From contig NZ_KB894598.1 of assembly GCF_000374545.1 (NCBI RefSeq), forward strand, positions 1 to 64,000: a stretch of DNA of 64,000 nt. The letters are read 5' to 3'. Position numbers and translations under genes: made by a program. This document shows, one piece after another, positions 34,138-43,864 of the stretch (positions are counted from its first letter, which is position 1; each line of letters opens with the position of its first letter). Below the pieces are notes generated by a model, which saw nothing but the letters and a program-made list of their open reading frames with translations, did no database searches and was not told the origin of the DNA. Origin of the DNA: Anaeromusa acidaminophila DSM 3853 (GTDB lineage Bacteria > Bacillota > Negativicutes > Anaeromusales > Anaeromusaceae).

Positions 34138-35478
34138 TCATTTGCCAGCCGCCGCCGATTCCGTTTTGTCGATTTGTAGCTCCACTCGCTTGATATCGCC
34201 AACAATGAACAAATACGACAACGCCCCTAACAGTCCCATAGCACCAACAAAAACCAGCGCTCCATTGAAAGACTGCGTCACGTTTAGAATGTAACCGATC
34301 ACAATGGGCGTAATGATACTGGCCATATTGCCGGCAAAATTGAAGATGCCGCCGCTGAGACCCAGCATTTCCTTCGGCGACGTATCGCCGACCACCACCC
34401 AGCCTAAAGCCCCAAACCCTTTGGCAAAGAAGGCTAGAGACATAACTCCGATAACCACGGCTTCCGTAGTTACATAGTTCGCTAAAATAATGCTGCCGGA
34501 AAGGCAGAGACCACAAACAATGGGCAGCTTTCTGGCAAAAGTTAAGCTTTTGCCGCGACGCAACAGCCAATCAGATACATAGCCCCCCAAAAGACCACCT
34601 ACAAAACCAGCCAATGCCGGAATGGCGGCAATCAAGCCCACTTTCAAAATAGACATGCCTTTGGCTTGGACCAAGTAGGTCGGAAACCAAGTCAAGAAGA
34701 ACCAGGTGATGGTATTCAGGCAGAACTGCCCCAAATATACGCCTACCATCATGCGATTGGTCACCAAGGCTTTAATATAAGACCATTTGATTTCGGTCTT
34801 CTTATCACCCATATTGGCTAAGCCGCCGCCTTGCTGAATATAATCCAGCTCCGCCTGGTTGACTTTCGGATGGTGCTTAGGATCCTTAATGACTCGGAAC
34901 CACACAAAAGCCAACACAATTCCCGCCAGCCCCATAGCGTAAAAGACATAGCGCCAGCCAAAAGCCACCAGCACCCACCCCATGACCGGGTTAAACGCCG
35001 CCAGGGCAAAATACTGCGCCGAATTGAAAATTGCAGATGCGAAGCCGCGTTCGTGCGTAGGAAACCACATCGTCGTGATGCGGCTGTTCGCGGGAAATGC
35101 CGGCGCTTCGCCAACGCCCATCAGAAAACGCAGCATAAAAATGAAGGCCAAGGCGCTAATCCCTGTAATAAAGCCTGCCATACCTTGAAAGAAAGTAAAC
35201 AAAGACCATAAAAACAAGCCTACGCCATAAACCAAGCGCGATCCATAGCGATCCAGCATCCAGCCTCCGGGAATCTGCAGCGCCGTATATGACCAGCCAA
35301 AGGCGGAAAATGCGTATCCCATGGATACGGCATCCAAGCCTAAGTCCTTACGCATCGCCGGCGCCGCCATAGACAAAGTCGCCCGATCCACATAGTTCAT
35401 CGTAGTCACGACAAAGAGCATCGCTAAAATAAAGTAGCGAACATGGGTCTTTGACAGCTCTTCTTGAACGGCTTTCAC
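34138..35478 (-). CDS. MFS sugar-acid transporter (GudP/GarP-like)
   Basis: 446 residues, 12 membrane helices, major facilitator superfamily, anion:cation symporter branch. The signature 'NYVDRATLSMAAPAM' near the first helix and 'WMLDRYGSRLVYGVG' in the cytoplasmic loop 2-3 are typical of hexuronate and glucarate carriers. The start is taken as GTG at 35478, 7 nt after GGAGG; an ATG two codons earlier is too close. First gene of the operon, transcribed from a sigma-54-type promoter. It imports galactarate and/or glucarate for the following enzymes. Confidence 0.88.
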   Translation of the reverse strand: MKAVQEELSKTHVRYFILAMLFVVTTMNYVDRATLSMAAPAMRKDLGLDAVSMGYAFSAFGWSYTALQIPGGWMLDRYGSRLVYGVGLFLWSLFTFFQGMAGFITGISALAFIFMLRFLMGVGEAPAFPANSRITTMWFPTHERGFASAIFNSAQYFALAAFNPVMGWVLVAFGWRYVFYAMGLAGIVLAFVWFRVIKDPKHHPKVNQAELDYIQQGGGLANMGDKKTEIKWSYIKALVTNRMMVGVYLGQFCLNTITWFFLTWFPTYLVQAKGMSILKVGLIAAIPALAGFVGGLLGGYVSDWLLRRGKSLTFARKLPIVCGLCLSGSIILANYVTTEAVVIGVMSLAFFAKGFGALGWVVVGDTSPKEMLGLSGGIFNFAGNMASIITPIVIGYILNVTQSFNGALVFVGAMGLLGALSYLFIVGDIKRVELQIDKTESAAAGK

Positions 35479-35533
35479 AAACATTCCTCCTTACAATAAC
35501 AGTGGGCCCGAATTACGCATGCACTCTTAGTTA

Positions 35534-35549
35534 AGCATATCGCGTGCCA
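35534..35549 (-). promoter_or_regulatory. Sigma-54 (-24/-12) promoter of the gar operon
   Basis: On the minus strand TGGCACG (35549-35543), 4 bp, ATGCT (35538-35534). The invariant GG and GC are 10 bp apart, as the consensus requires. It is 56 bp before the transporter start. The divergent gene encodes a sigma-54 activator, which is strong context. Confidence 0.88.
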
Positions 35550-35590
35550 ATTCACAAAACCGCAAAAACGCTGACAATTTTAAAAACCAG

Positions 35591-35628
35591 TTTGTTGTTT
35601 TTGTTTCTAATTCGCTTCATTTGTTGTT
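35591..35628. promoter_or_regulatory. Candidate activator sites for the gar promoter
   Basis: Direct repeats TTTGTTGTT at 35591-35599 and 35620-35628, 29 bp apart, lie 45-90 bp upstream of the -24/-12 element. CCGCAAAA and TTTTGCGG flank the region as an inverted pair. The position suits enhancer binding; the assignment is tentative. Confidence 0.3.
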
Positions 35629-35684
35629 GCTTCGCTACACTTTTGCGGTCTATACTAGAAGCATCTTACCAAGGAGGTGCCCTT

Positions 35685-37589
35685 ATGGCCCGCATTGCTT
35701 TCATTGCCCCAGACAAACAGCTTTTCCTGCAAGGAAAAAAAGTCATCGCCGACATGGGTTTAACAGAGCAAGTCAGTCTCTATTTAGGGCGCCTCAAGCG
35801 AGGCATCCGTATTGCGAAAAAGCTCGAACGCCAGGAGGTGGACGTCATCATCTGCCGCGGCGGCACCGCTCATCTCATCGTTCAAGCTCGCGTTCGCATT
35901 CCGGTTGTTGAAATCGCCATTACCGGCCAGGATTTGGCTCATGTGTTTCACGAAGCCAAAAAATTAACCGGTCTGGCCCGGCCGCGCGTCGCCATGCTAG
36001 CCTTTGAAAACATGGGCCATGACATTGAAGCGCTTTCGCAAATTCTCGGTATCGAACTGCGCGTCTATCCCCTGCAAAGCACCGCCGATATTCCCCAGCG
36101 CATCGCCGAGGTAAAAAAAGACACCACCGACTTGGTTGTCGGCGGCATTAAAACCGTGCTGCTGGCCGCCAAAGAAGGCCTGCGCACCCAGCTCATCCGC
36201 TCCGGCGAATTCTCCATCCGCGCCGCCTTTCTGGAGGCCAAAAAAATCGCTTTAGCCCGGACAATTGAAAAGGAACACGCCCAAACCTTTAAAGCCTTGG
36301 CCGACTATTCTTTGGAAGGCATTATCAGCATCAATCGCCAGCGGCGAATCGAAGTATTTAATCCCGCTGCAGAGCATTTGCTGGAGATCTCAGCCGAGCA
36401 AGCATTAGGCCGTTCCATTGAAACAGTCTTTCCACAGTTGGATTTAAATACCTGTCTAACTACGCAAAAACCGCTTATCGGCCACACGCTCCGCTGCGGT
36501 TCCCGCTGGCTGACGCTCAACGTGGCGCCCATCATCGTCGACAGCCAAACTAGCAGCTGCATCGTCACGTTTCAAGACATCAGCCGCATCCAAGAGCTGG
36601 AGGCCAAAATCCGCAACGAGGTGGTTGCCCGCCAATTTGTCGCCAAATACCATTTTCCGCATATCCTGGGAGAATCGCCGGAAATTCAGGAATGCAAACG
36701 CATGGCTAAAGAAATCGCCCAAGTGGACGCTACCGTCTTAATCACCGGCGAGTCCGGCACCGGCAAAGAATTGTTCGCCCAAAGCATTCATAACGCCAGC
36801 AAACGCAGCACCGGCCCTTTCGTCGCCGTCAACTGCGCCGCTTTGCCGGCTAATTTGCTGGAGAGCGAACTTTTTGGCTATGTAGAAGGCGCTTTTACAG
36901 GGGCTACCAAAAAAGGCAAAGCTGGTTTATTCGAATTAGCCCATAGGGGCACGCTCTTTTTGGATGAAATCTCCGAAATGGACCCTTTCGCCCAAAGCCG
37001 CCTCCTGCGGGTGCTCCAGGAACGGCAGGTCATGCGCCTGGGAGACGATAAATACATTGCCGTTGACGTGCGCATCATCGCCGCCACCAACAAGCCCCTT
37101 AAAGCGCTCACCCAAAGCGGCTCGTTTCGCCAGGATCTCTTCTACCGCCTCAAGGTGCTCACCTTGACCCTGCCTCCTTTGCGGCGCCGCACTCATGACG
37201 TGCCGCTTTTGGCTGAACATTTCCTCTCACTCTTCCAAGAACGTCACCGCAAACGCCTTGTCATTCATCCTTCTGTGTACGCCTATCTGGAACAATACCC
37301 CTGGCCCGGCAATGTCCGGGAACTGCGCTGTTTTGCCGAACGCCTAACCATCATCGCCAAGGAAGCGGTCTTGGATATTCCAACTGTGGAGCATTACTGG
37401 GATGACCGGGACGAATGCGAGCTGCCTGCGCCACCGCCTTTGTCCGAAAAAGAACGCATTTTGCAAAGTCTGCGCCATTGCCAGGACAACATTTCCCGTA
37501 CCGCCGCTCTGCTGGGCATGGACCGCAGCACTCTCTACCGCAAGCTGCGTCAGCACCAGATCGCCGTGCGCAAAGGGCCGCGTCTTTGA
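35685..37589 (+). CDS. PrpR-type sigma-54-dependent transcriptional activator
   Basis: 634 residues from ATG 35685 (AAGGAGG upstream); the frame upstream of it has no site. Domains: PrpR N-terminal sensor (about 1-165), PAS (about 190-300), and AAA+ (about 325-560). The AAA+ domain has Walker A '[13 protein letters not shown]', the sigma-54 contact loop GAFTGA, Walker B '[11 protein letters not shown]' and the Arg finger region. A Fis-type helix-turn-helix ('[18 protein letters not shown]', about 605-625) closes it. PrpR-type sensors bind small organic ligands. It is divergent from the galactarate operon, which has a -24/-12 promoter, so it probably activates that operon in response to a sugar acid or intermediate. 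Confidence 0.92.
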   Translation: MARIAFIAPDKQLFLQGKKVIADMGLTEQVSLYLGRLKRGIRIAKKLERQEVDVIICRGGTAHLIVQARVRIPVVEIAITGQDLAHVFHEAKKLTGLARPRVAMLAFENMGHDIEALSQILGIELRVYPLQSTADIPQRIAEVKKDTTDLVVGGIKTVLLAAKEGLRTQLIRSGEFSIRAAFLEAKKIALARTIEKEHAQTFKALADYSLEGIISINRQRRIEVFNPAAEHLLEISAEQALGRSIETVFPQLDLNTCLTTQKPLIGHTLRCGSRWLTLNVAPIIVDSQTSSCIVTFQDISRIQELEAKIRNEVVARQFVAKYHFPHILGESPEIQECKRMAKEIAQVDATVLITGESGTGKELFAQSIHNASKRSTGPFVAVNCAALPANLLESELFGYVEGAFTGATKKGKAGLFELAHRGTLFLDEISEMDPFAQSRLLRVLQERQVMRLGDDKYIAVDVRIIAATNKPLKALTQSGSFRQDLFYRLKVLTLTLPPLRRRTHDVPLLAEHFLSLFQERHRKRLVIHPSVYAYLEQYPWPGNVRELRCFAERLTIIAKEAVLDIPTVEHYWDDRDECELPAPPPLSEKERILQSLRHCQDNISRTAALLGMDRSTLYRKLRQHQIAVRKGPRL

Positions 37590-37621
37590 GCCCCGAGATT
37601 ATCACGAAATGAGTTGATTTC

Positions 37622-38929
37622 ATGCACACAGGCCTTGTGTTCAGCCTCTTCTTTGCAGGCCTTCTCTGCAGCGTCCAGCAGCATATCCCGCTTCTTTATC
37701 CGCTTTTATTAGGTCTGGTCGCCTTCACCGTCTTAGCCATGCGCCAAGGACATTCTTTACGGTCCTTAGGAAGCATGATGCTGGCGGGTTCGCGCAAATC
37801 CTTAATTGTCATCAAAATCTTCGTTCTCATCGGCGTCATCACTGCCGTTTGGCGCTCTGCAGGCACCATCTCCACCATCGTTTACTACGGCATCGCCTGG
37901 ATGCCGGGAGATTACTTTTTACCGGGCGCTTTTCTGCTCTGCTCGCTGGTTTCTTTTCTTCTGGGCACTTCCTTCGGCACCGCCGGCACCATCGGCGTCG
38001 TGCTGATGGTGTTGGCCCAAAGCGGCCAGATGGACATCTCTATGGCAGCCGGCGCCATCATCGCCGGGGCGTACTTCGGAGACCGTTCCTCGCCCATGTC
38101 CTCCAGCGCCAACCTGGTCGCCGTCCTCACCGGCACCAACCTTTACGACAACCTGAAAAACATGTTTCGCTCCGCCTGGGTTCCCTTTTTTCTTTCCATC
38201 CTAGCCTACGTCTGGCTGTCCCAAAATCATCCGCTCCAATTCCAGGCGGACAGCATTTCCCAAGAAATCGCCGCCACCTTCAATCTATCTCCGTTGACGC
38301 TGCTGCCGGCTCTGGTCATTTTGCTCCTCGGCGCTTGCCGCACCGACGTCAAGCTAGCCATGGGAGTCAGCATCCTCCTTGGCGTCTTTCTCAGCGTGTG
38401 GGTGCAGCAAGTCTCCATAGCGCAGTTGCTCCAGTACCTCCTTTGGGGCTACACCTCGGAGCATACAGGGTTTTTCGCCGGCATTATCCAAGGGGGCGGG
38501 CTTTTTTCCATGCTCAATGTCGCTTTGATCGTGCTGATCTCTTCCGCCTATGCCGGCATCTTCGCCGGTACCAACCTGCTGCAGCCGTTTGAAAACGCCT
38601 TAATAAAGTTGAGCCAGCGCACCAGCCCTTTTACCTCTTTGCTGCTCTCCAGCCTGGGAACCGCCGCTTTTAGCTGCAACCAAACCTTAGCCATTTTGCT
38701 CACCCACCAGTTGGCGCACAAAGCCTATGCTACCTGCCGCCTCAGTGCGTCTCGGTTGGCGCTGGACCTAGAAAACTCGGTAGTTCTGCTCTCGGTGGTC
38801 ATTCCCTGGAATATCGCCGGTGCGGTCCCTGCCGCCACTTTAGGGGCCGACGCCTCCTTCATTCCCTACGCTTTTTATCTCTTCCTAGTTCCCTTATGGT
38901 GGCTGCTAAAGGCAAGGAATGGAACATGA
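37622..38929 (+). CDS. NhaC-like Na+/H+ antiporter
   Basis: 435 residues, about 11-12 membrane helices. The NhaC family pattern is visible in 'FLLGTSFGTAGTIGVVLM', 'IIAGAYFGDRSSPMSSSANL' and 'FSCNQTLAILLTHQL'. NhaC proteins exchange Na+ for H+, sometimes with malate/lactate (MleN type). It begins 32 bp after the sigma-54 activator on the same strand, so probably cotranscribed; an organic-anion-linked antiport would fit the sugar-acid context but is not shown. The Shine-Dalgarno (GAG) is weak. Confidence 0.85.
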   Translation: MHTGLVFSLFFAGLLCSVQQHIPLLYPLLLGLVAFTVLAMRQGHSLRSLGSMMLAGSRKSLIVIKIFVLIGVITAVWRSAGTISTIVYYGIAWMPGDYFLPGAFLLCSLVSFLLGTSFGTAGTIGVVLMVLAQSGQMDISMAAGAIIAGAYFGDRSSPMSSSANLVAVLTGTNLYDNLKNMFRSAWVPFFLSILAYVWLSQNHPLQFQADSISQEIAATFNLSPLTLLPALVILLLGACRTDVKLAMGVSILLGVFLSVWVQQVSIAQLLQYLLWGYTSEHTGFFAGIIQGGGLFSMLNVALIVLISSAYAGIFAGTNLLQPFENALIKLSQRTSPFTSLLLSSLGTAAFSCNQTLAILLTHQLAHKAYATCRLSASRLALDLENSVVLLSVVIPWNIAGAVPAATLGADASFIPYAFYLFLVPLWWLLKARNGT

Positions 38930-38989
38930 GTCGCGGCGAGAAGCGGAGGGTACGAAAGAGGGAGTGAGGTACAATATATAAATTCTTCC

Positions 38990-39024
38990 ATATAAAAAAA
39001 GACCGCCAGGCGGTCTTTTTTTAT
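38990..39024 (+). terminator. Bidirectional terminator between the antiporter and GGDEF genes
   Basis: AAAAAAAGACCGC-CAG-GCGGTCTTTTTTT. It serves the plus-strand antiporter gene and the convergent minus-strand GGDEF gene. The flanks (GGAGGGTACGAAAGAGGGAGT at 38946-38965 and ACTCCGATCACTCC) look like a degraded copy of the AACAGGAGTAG repeat. Confidence 0.88.
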
Positions 39025-39038
39025 ATCCGAGACTCCGA

Positions 39039-41183
39039 TCACTCCGCTTCTTGAGTTTTCTTTTCTTCCCTCACTATTTTTTCTAGGAATACATCCAACA
39101 GCTTGGGATCAAACTGCCGCTCTCTGCCGCAACGCAATTCCCGTTCCACTTGCTCCCCATTTCGAGCTTCTCGGTAAACACTTGGATTAGTCATAGCGTC
39201 ATAGGCGTCAACAATAGCTACAATTCGACTTTCCAAGGGAATATCTTCCCCTTTAAGCCCCCGGGGATATCCCTTTCCGTTCCACCATTCATGATGTGTA
39301 CGAATCAATTCGGCAATTCCCTCTAGTTCTGGAATAACCAGGGCAATCCGATAGCCAATCTCCGCATGACGCTGAATTTCCTGCCGCTCCGCATCAGTCA
39401 GCGGTTCTTGCTTCGTCAATAACGGCTCCGGCAACCCAATACGCCCAATCTCCCGAAACTGGGCCAGCAAGACCACTTTTTCAACTTCTTCTTCCGACAG
39501 TTCCATCTCCCGGGCCAGCTTTTCCGCTAGCCTTTTTAAACGCTGCGAATGCCCGTTGGTTACAGATTCGTGGAGCTCAATCATTTTTAACAACGCTTGG
39601 ATGACTACGCCCCGCGTGCTCTGTCTGCGGAAATTTTTCTGGCGGTACATCGCATCATCCGCTTCGCGCAGCAGATTGTGCAGCTCATCGCCGCCAGGGA
39701 TACAGCGCTCCTGATACCGGCAGCCAAAAGAAATTTGCAGCGGCATCTGACCGCTTTCCTGCTTCTGCGCTTCTGTTTGCAATTGCTGATACCACTTCCA
39801 CAGTTCTTCTTCGTTAATGCCGATCAACAGCGAAACAAACTCATCGCCGCCAGTCCGCACCGTAATGGCCGACTCCGGCAAAATCTTCCGAAACAAGTCG
39901 GCCGTACGCCGTAAAAGCGCGTCACCGGCTTCATGCCCCAACGTATCATTGACCATCTTCAAACCGTCCAAATCGCCGCAAATTATGCCGAACCCCTTCA
40001 CGCCGCTTTGAATGTATTCATTCAACACAATTTCTAAAAACGTACGGTTATATAGCCCGGTCAGAGCGTCATGCCAGCAATGATACTGCATCAACTCCTC
40101 CGCCTTTTGACGCTCTTTTAATTCTCTCTTCAAGGCTTGGTTCAAATTATCAATCTGTGAGCGATCCTCTCGCAGCCGTTCCAGCATCTCTTCTATTTTT
40201 CTCGTAATTCGGGCCAGCTCATCATTACCGCCTCTAGGAAGTTTAGGCTGAATTTCATTCCCCACATTGCGAATATTCGCCAAAAAATCCCCCAGACGTC
40301 TGAGACGCCTGGTTAGTAGCAAATCCAAGCCATACACAGATATAAGCAGCGACATGGCAAGCACTGCTATACTCAATAAAAAGAAGTATCGGTATTGATG
40401 CTGCATCTCTTGATATAAATGTCGCTCTATATCCAACCGCAGCACGATCCCGGACCGACCGAAAATATCCTCCACCGGCCAATACGCCCGAATTAACTGT
40501 GCGTCTTTCTCCTCAGACCAAGCGTTAGCCAGGTGTCCATCTCGCCCCTTTTGTTCCAAAATCAGCGTTGCTTGCAGCCTCTGCGAAAATTCTTTCAGCA
40601 AGTCTGCATCCACTAATTGAAACATCACTAAGAAGCCGACGCCAGGACCGCGTTTGTCGCTATGCAGAATTTGCTGGGCCGCAACCAAGACTGGCTGACC
40701 ATTTACTATAGCTAACCCTTTAACGCTCTCGCCTTGACGCAGCTGCTCCTGTATATCCGGCGAGTCCCCTACCAACGCCTCCCATTCTTCTTCGAAGCGC
40801 AGCCGTTCTTTTTCATCCCAAGCTCCCACTAACGAGCGGCTGTAACGGACCTTGTACGCCGGATCTAAAAGCAGGACCCAGTCTACGCGCAAATTGGTCA
40901 TGGAGTCATCACTCAGATTATCCCGTTCAAATTTCCGCTCCGCCGGATTCTGAGCAAAGTCATACAGTTCATCCCATGGCGCCCAGTCCGCCACCGTAAG
41001 AGCCAGACGCTTCTCCTCCGCCTCCCATAAATGCTGCGTCCATTTCTCCTTATCCGTCGCCTGCCGTTCCTCCCAGCGTTCATATTCAGGCGCCCATACC
41101 CAATAAGCCGCCATATACATGGCAGCAACGATTAACGCCCCCATAGCCAGTTGAGAGAAAGCTATTTTTGTGCCAATGCGCAT
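39039..41183 (-). CDS. CHASE4-HAMP-GGDEF-HD-GYP protein with a substituted HD dyad
   Basis: 714 residues from ATG 41183 (AGGTAGGTGAG upstream). A membrane helix (about 5-28) is followed by a CHASE4-like extracytoplasmic sensor (about 30-260), a second helix (about 265-290), HAMP (about 290-345), GGDEF (about 360-500) and HD-GYP (about 530-705). GGDEF is intact (445-449) and no RxxD inhibitory site is seen, so diguanylate cyclase activity is likely. In HD-GYP the 'HDIG' dyad reads REIG (577-580), while GYP (638-640) and downstream His residues remain. Phosphodiesterase activity is therefore doubtful. Monocistronic, convergent with the antiporter gene. Confidence 0.92.
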   Translation of the reverse strand: MRIGTKIAFSQLAMGALIVAAMYMAAYWVWAPEYERWEERQATDKEKWTQHLWEAEEKRLALTVADWAPWDELYDFAQNPAERKFERDNLSDDSMTNLRVDWVLLLDPAYKVRYSRSLVGAWDEKERLRFEEEWEALVGDSPDIQEQLRQGESVKGLAIVNGQPVLVAAQQILHSDKRGPGVGFLVMFQLVDADLLKEFSQRLQATLILEQKGRDGHLANAWSEEKDAQLIRAYWPVEDIFGRSGIVLRLDIERHLYQEMQHQYRYFFLLSIAVLAMSLLISVYGLDLLLTRRLRRLGDFLANIRNVGNEIQPKLPRGGNDELARITRKIEEMLERLREDRSQIDNLNQALKRELKERQKAEELMQYHCWHDALTGLYNRTFLEIVLNEYIQSGVKGFGIICGDLDGLKMVNDTLGHEAGDALLRRTADLFRKILPESAITVRTGGDEFVSLLIGINEEELWKWYQQLQTEAQKQESGQMPLQISFGCRYQERCIPGGDELHNLLREADDAMYRQKNFRRQSTRGVVIQALLKMIELHESVTNGHSQRLKRLAEKLAREMELSEEEVEKVVLLAQFREIGRIGLPEPLLTKQEPLTDAERQEIQRHAEIGYRIALVIPELEGIAELIRTHHEWWNGKGYPRGLKGEDIPLESRIVAIVDAYDAMTNPSVYREARNGEQVERELRCGRERQFDPKLLDVFLEKIVREEKKTQEAE

Positions 41184-41418
41184 ACGCTCACCTACCTGCC
41201 TCAGCATCTTTTTGCCACTCGGCTAAGATCCCGCACCAGCCGGCGTTTTCACGCTTTGCCTCTATTGTAAATCCATAGCATTCTTAGATGATTTATGAAA
41301 ATTAGAAAATTATGTTCCTCTTAATGAGAATACGCTATTTTTTGGAATTTTCCTCCTATTTCACATGTATTCACTGAGAAAGCCCAGAGAATACGAGCGA
41401 AAATTTTGTCATAAATTA

Positions 41419-41462
41419 AAAAGAAAAGCAGCGGCGACCGATAGGTCACTGCTGCTTTTCCG
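41419..41462 (-). terminator. Intrinsic terminator of the cyd operon
   Basis: Minus-strand GAAAAGCAGCAGTGACC / GGTCGCCGCTGCTTTTC (one mismatch) followed by TTTTT. The rest of the 315-bp gap (41184-41418) is AT-rich and holds no gene I can support. Confidence 0.85.
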
Positions 41463-41498
41463 CTTCTTTAGCCCGTGTGAATTACCCCAAACCTAGTT

Positions 41499-42506
41499 TT
41501 AGTATTCCAAATGATCATCCACTTTGACCCTCTTGCGGAAAACCCAATACGTCCACGCCTGATAAACCAGCACGATAGGCACCAAGGTCAGCGCCACAAC
41601 GGTCATGATTTTCAGCGTATACGGCGTAGAGGCCGCCTTCGTGATCGTAATGCTCCAGTCCGGATTCAAGCTGGATACCATCAAGCGCGGGAAGAGGCCG
41701 CCGAAAAATCCAGCCGTCGTAAACACGATAGCCAAGGAACTCATTACGAAGGCCCAACCAAAGCAGCTGCGCAGCGTCAGAACATACGACGCTACAAAGG
41801 TAAGCACCGCCAGAATCAGCCCGCCCGCTCCCAGAGAGCTGCGGAACAAATCCGTGTTGGCGTAGGTCATGCCAACGCAAGCCAAATACACCACCGCCGC
41901 TAGCAAGCCGCTCTTCAGCGCCGCCCCCCGGGCGCGCGCAATCATCTCGCCATCAGTTTTCAGCGTCAAAAACAGCGCTCCATGGTAAAGGAAAACCAAC
42001 AGAAAGGCAGCGCCGCCCACTAACGTGTATGGGCTAAGAAGATCGAAAAAAGTACCTACATACTGCATTTTCGCATTTAACGGCACACCCTGGATCAAGT
42101 TGGTTACCGCAACGCCCCAGAGCAAGGCCGGAATGGCGCTGCCGCAGAAAATGGCCCAATCCCAAGTCGCCCTCCAAGCGGGCCTCTCATCCTTGCTGCG
42201 AAACTCAAAGGCCACGCCTCTGGCAATGAGCGCCATAAGCATCAAGAAAAGAGCCATGTAAAAGCCGCTGAACAACGTAGCATACATATGGGGGAACGCC
42301 GCAAACATCGCTCCGCCAGCGGTAATCATCCACACCTCATTGCCATCCCATACCGGCCCGATGGTGTTAATAATCACACGACGTTCCGCGTCATTTTTAC
42401 CCAAGAAGGGCAACAGCATGCCCACGCCGTAATCAAAACCTTCCAAGAAGAAGAAGCCCGTAAAAAGCACCGCTACCAGAATGAACCAAAGAGTTGTCAG
42501 TTCCAT
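41499..42506 (-). CDS. cydB: Cytochrome bd oxidase subunit II
   Basis: 335 residues, about 9 membrane helices. The N-terminal 'FFFLEGFDYGVGMLLPF' and 'GPVWDGNEVWMITAGGAMFAAFP' are diagnostic of CydB/AppB. With CydA it forms a quinol oxidase that reduces O2 to water at high affinity. It overlaps the cydA stop by 10 bp. In an otherwise anaerobic lineage, this would mainly scavenge oxygen. Confidence 0.95.
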   Translation of the reverse strand: MELTTLWFILVAVLFTGFFFLEGFDYGVGMLLPFLGKNDAERRVIINTIGPVWDGNEVWMITAGGAMFAAFPHMYATLFSGFYMALFLMLMALIARGVAFEFRSKDERPAWRATWDWAIFCGSAIPALLWGVAVTNLIQGVPLNAKMQYVGTFFDLLSPYTLVGGAAFLLVFLYHGALFLTLKTDGEMIARARGAALKSGLLAAVVYLACVGMTYANTDLFRSSLGAGGLILAVLTFVASYVLTLRSCFGWAFVMSSLAIVFTTAGFFGGLFPRLMVSSLNPDWSITITKAASTPYTLKIMTVVALTLVPIVLVYQAWTYWVFRKRVKVDDHLEY

Positions 42507-43864
42507 ACCGTCGCCTCCTCTGTCCGCCCTTCTCCATCGGGGCCTTTTTTGATGAATTTAAAGACCAGATAGACCGCCGCAGCCGCCAACAGGCCGTAAA
42601 TCACCGTAAAGCCAAACAAGGACAACCAGATTTCCGTAGAGGTTACATTGGTAGACACGCCATCGGCCACCTTTTGCAGCCCCACAACCAACCACGGCTG
42701 CCGGCCCGCTTCCGCCACAAACCAGCCGCAGGAGTTCGCTACATACGGCAAAAGCATGCCAAGCATCGTTAATTTCAAATACAGCCGCGACGATTCCAGC
42801 GCCTCTTTACGAGACAGCCATAAGCCCAATGCCCCAAGCGCCATCATCGCTACGCCGGCGCCGGCCATAAAGCGAAAGGCAAAGAACAGCGGCGTAACCT
42901 GAGGAATATAGTTGCCAGGTCCGTATTTTTGCTCCGCTTCGCGCTGCAAATCTTTAATGCCTTTAACTTCGCCTTGGAACGAATCGTACGCTAACAGCGT
43001 CAGCATACCGGGTACGCCGATTTCCATCGTATTGCGTTGATTTTTCTCATCCGGAATTACCGCAATCGCAAAGGGGGCCGGATCCGCAGACTCCCAGAGA
43101 GCTTCTACCGACGCCAGCTTCATAGGCTGTACCTGCCCCATATACTGCGTCTGCACATGCCCAGTGCCCATGACCGCCAGCGAGCCTGCCAAAAGCACCG
43201 CCGTCCCCAGTTTGAAAGAGGGCCGGAAAATTTCCAAATGCCGGTTGCGCAGCAAGTACCAAGCGCTCACTGCCGCCAAGAACGCACCGCCCGTAGTCAA
43301 CCCGGCCAGCACGGTATGGGGAAACTGCTTCCAAACATAGGGATTCATCAGCAACGCTCCGAAATCGACCATTTCCGCCCGCCCATTCTGCAAGGCAAAG
43401 CCGACAGGATGCTGCATAAACGAGTTAGCAACCAGAATCCAGAAAGCCGAAAGATTGCTGGCAAAAGCCACTAGGGTAATGCATATTGCATGCACCTTCG
43501 GCGATAAGCGATCCCAGCCAAAAATCCACAAACCTAAAAAAGTAGATTCTACAAAGAAAGCGGATAAAGCCTCCATCGCCAAGGGAGCTCCGAAAATATC
43601 CCCCATAAAGCGCGAGTACTCCGCCCAGTTCATACCGAAGTGGAACTCCTGCACAATACCGGTTACCACGCCGACGGAAAAATTGACCAAAAATAGCTTA
43701 CCCCAAAACTGCGTCATCCGCTTGTACTCGCTACGTCCTGTGCGGACCCATTGCCATTCCATCCAGGCCAACAGCACCGATAAGCCCAATGTAAGAGGCA
43801 CAAATAGAAAATGATACGTAGAAGTAATGCCAAACTGCCATCTTGCTAATAAAACCTCACTCAT
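42497..43864 (-). CDS. cydA: Cytochrome bd oxidase subunit I
   Basis: 455 residues with the short Q-loop, about 9 helices. Heme ligands are plausible in 'TYHFLFVPLT' (the His near residue 18), the mid-protein His region and the Met region. 'AEAGRQPWLVVG' is the conserved GRQPW motif and 'FAFRFMAGAGVAMM' is a conserved helix. It carries hemes b558, b595 and d and oxidises quinol. Its ATG overlaps the Rrf2 regulator stop by 4 bp (ATGA), so the three genes are coupled. cydC, cydD and cydX are not seen here. Confidence 0.95.
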   Translation of the reverse strand: MSEVLLARWQFGITSTYHFLFVPLTLGLSVLLAWMEWQWVRTGRSEYKRMTQFWGKLFLVNFSVGVVTGIVQEFHFGMNWAEYSRFMGDIFGAPLAMEALSAFFVESTFLGLWIFGWDRLSPKVHAICITLVAFASNLSAFWILVANSFMQHPVGFALQNGRAEMVDFGALLMNPYVWKQFPHTVLAGLTTGGAFLAAVSAWYLLRNRHLEIFRPSFKLGTAVLLAGSLAVMGTGHVQTQYMGQVQPMKLASVEALWESADPAPFAIAVIPDEKNQRNTMEIGVPGMLTLLAYDSFQGEVKGIKDLQREAEQKYGPGNYIPQVTPLFFAFRFMAGAGVAMMALGALGLWLSRKEALESSRLYLKLTMLGMLLPYVANSCGWFVAEAGRQPWLVVGLQKVADGVSTNVTSTEIWLSLFGFTVIYGLLAAAAVYLVFKFIKKGPDGEGRTEEATVWN

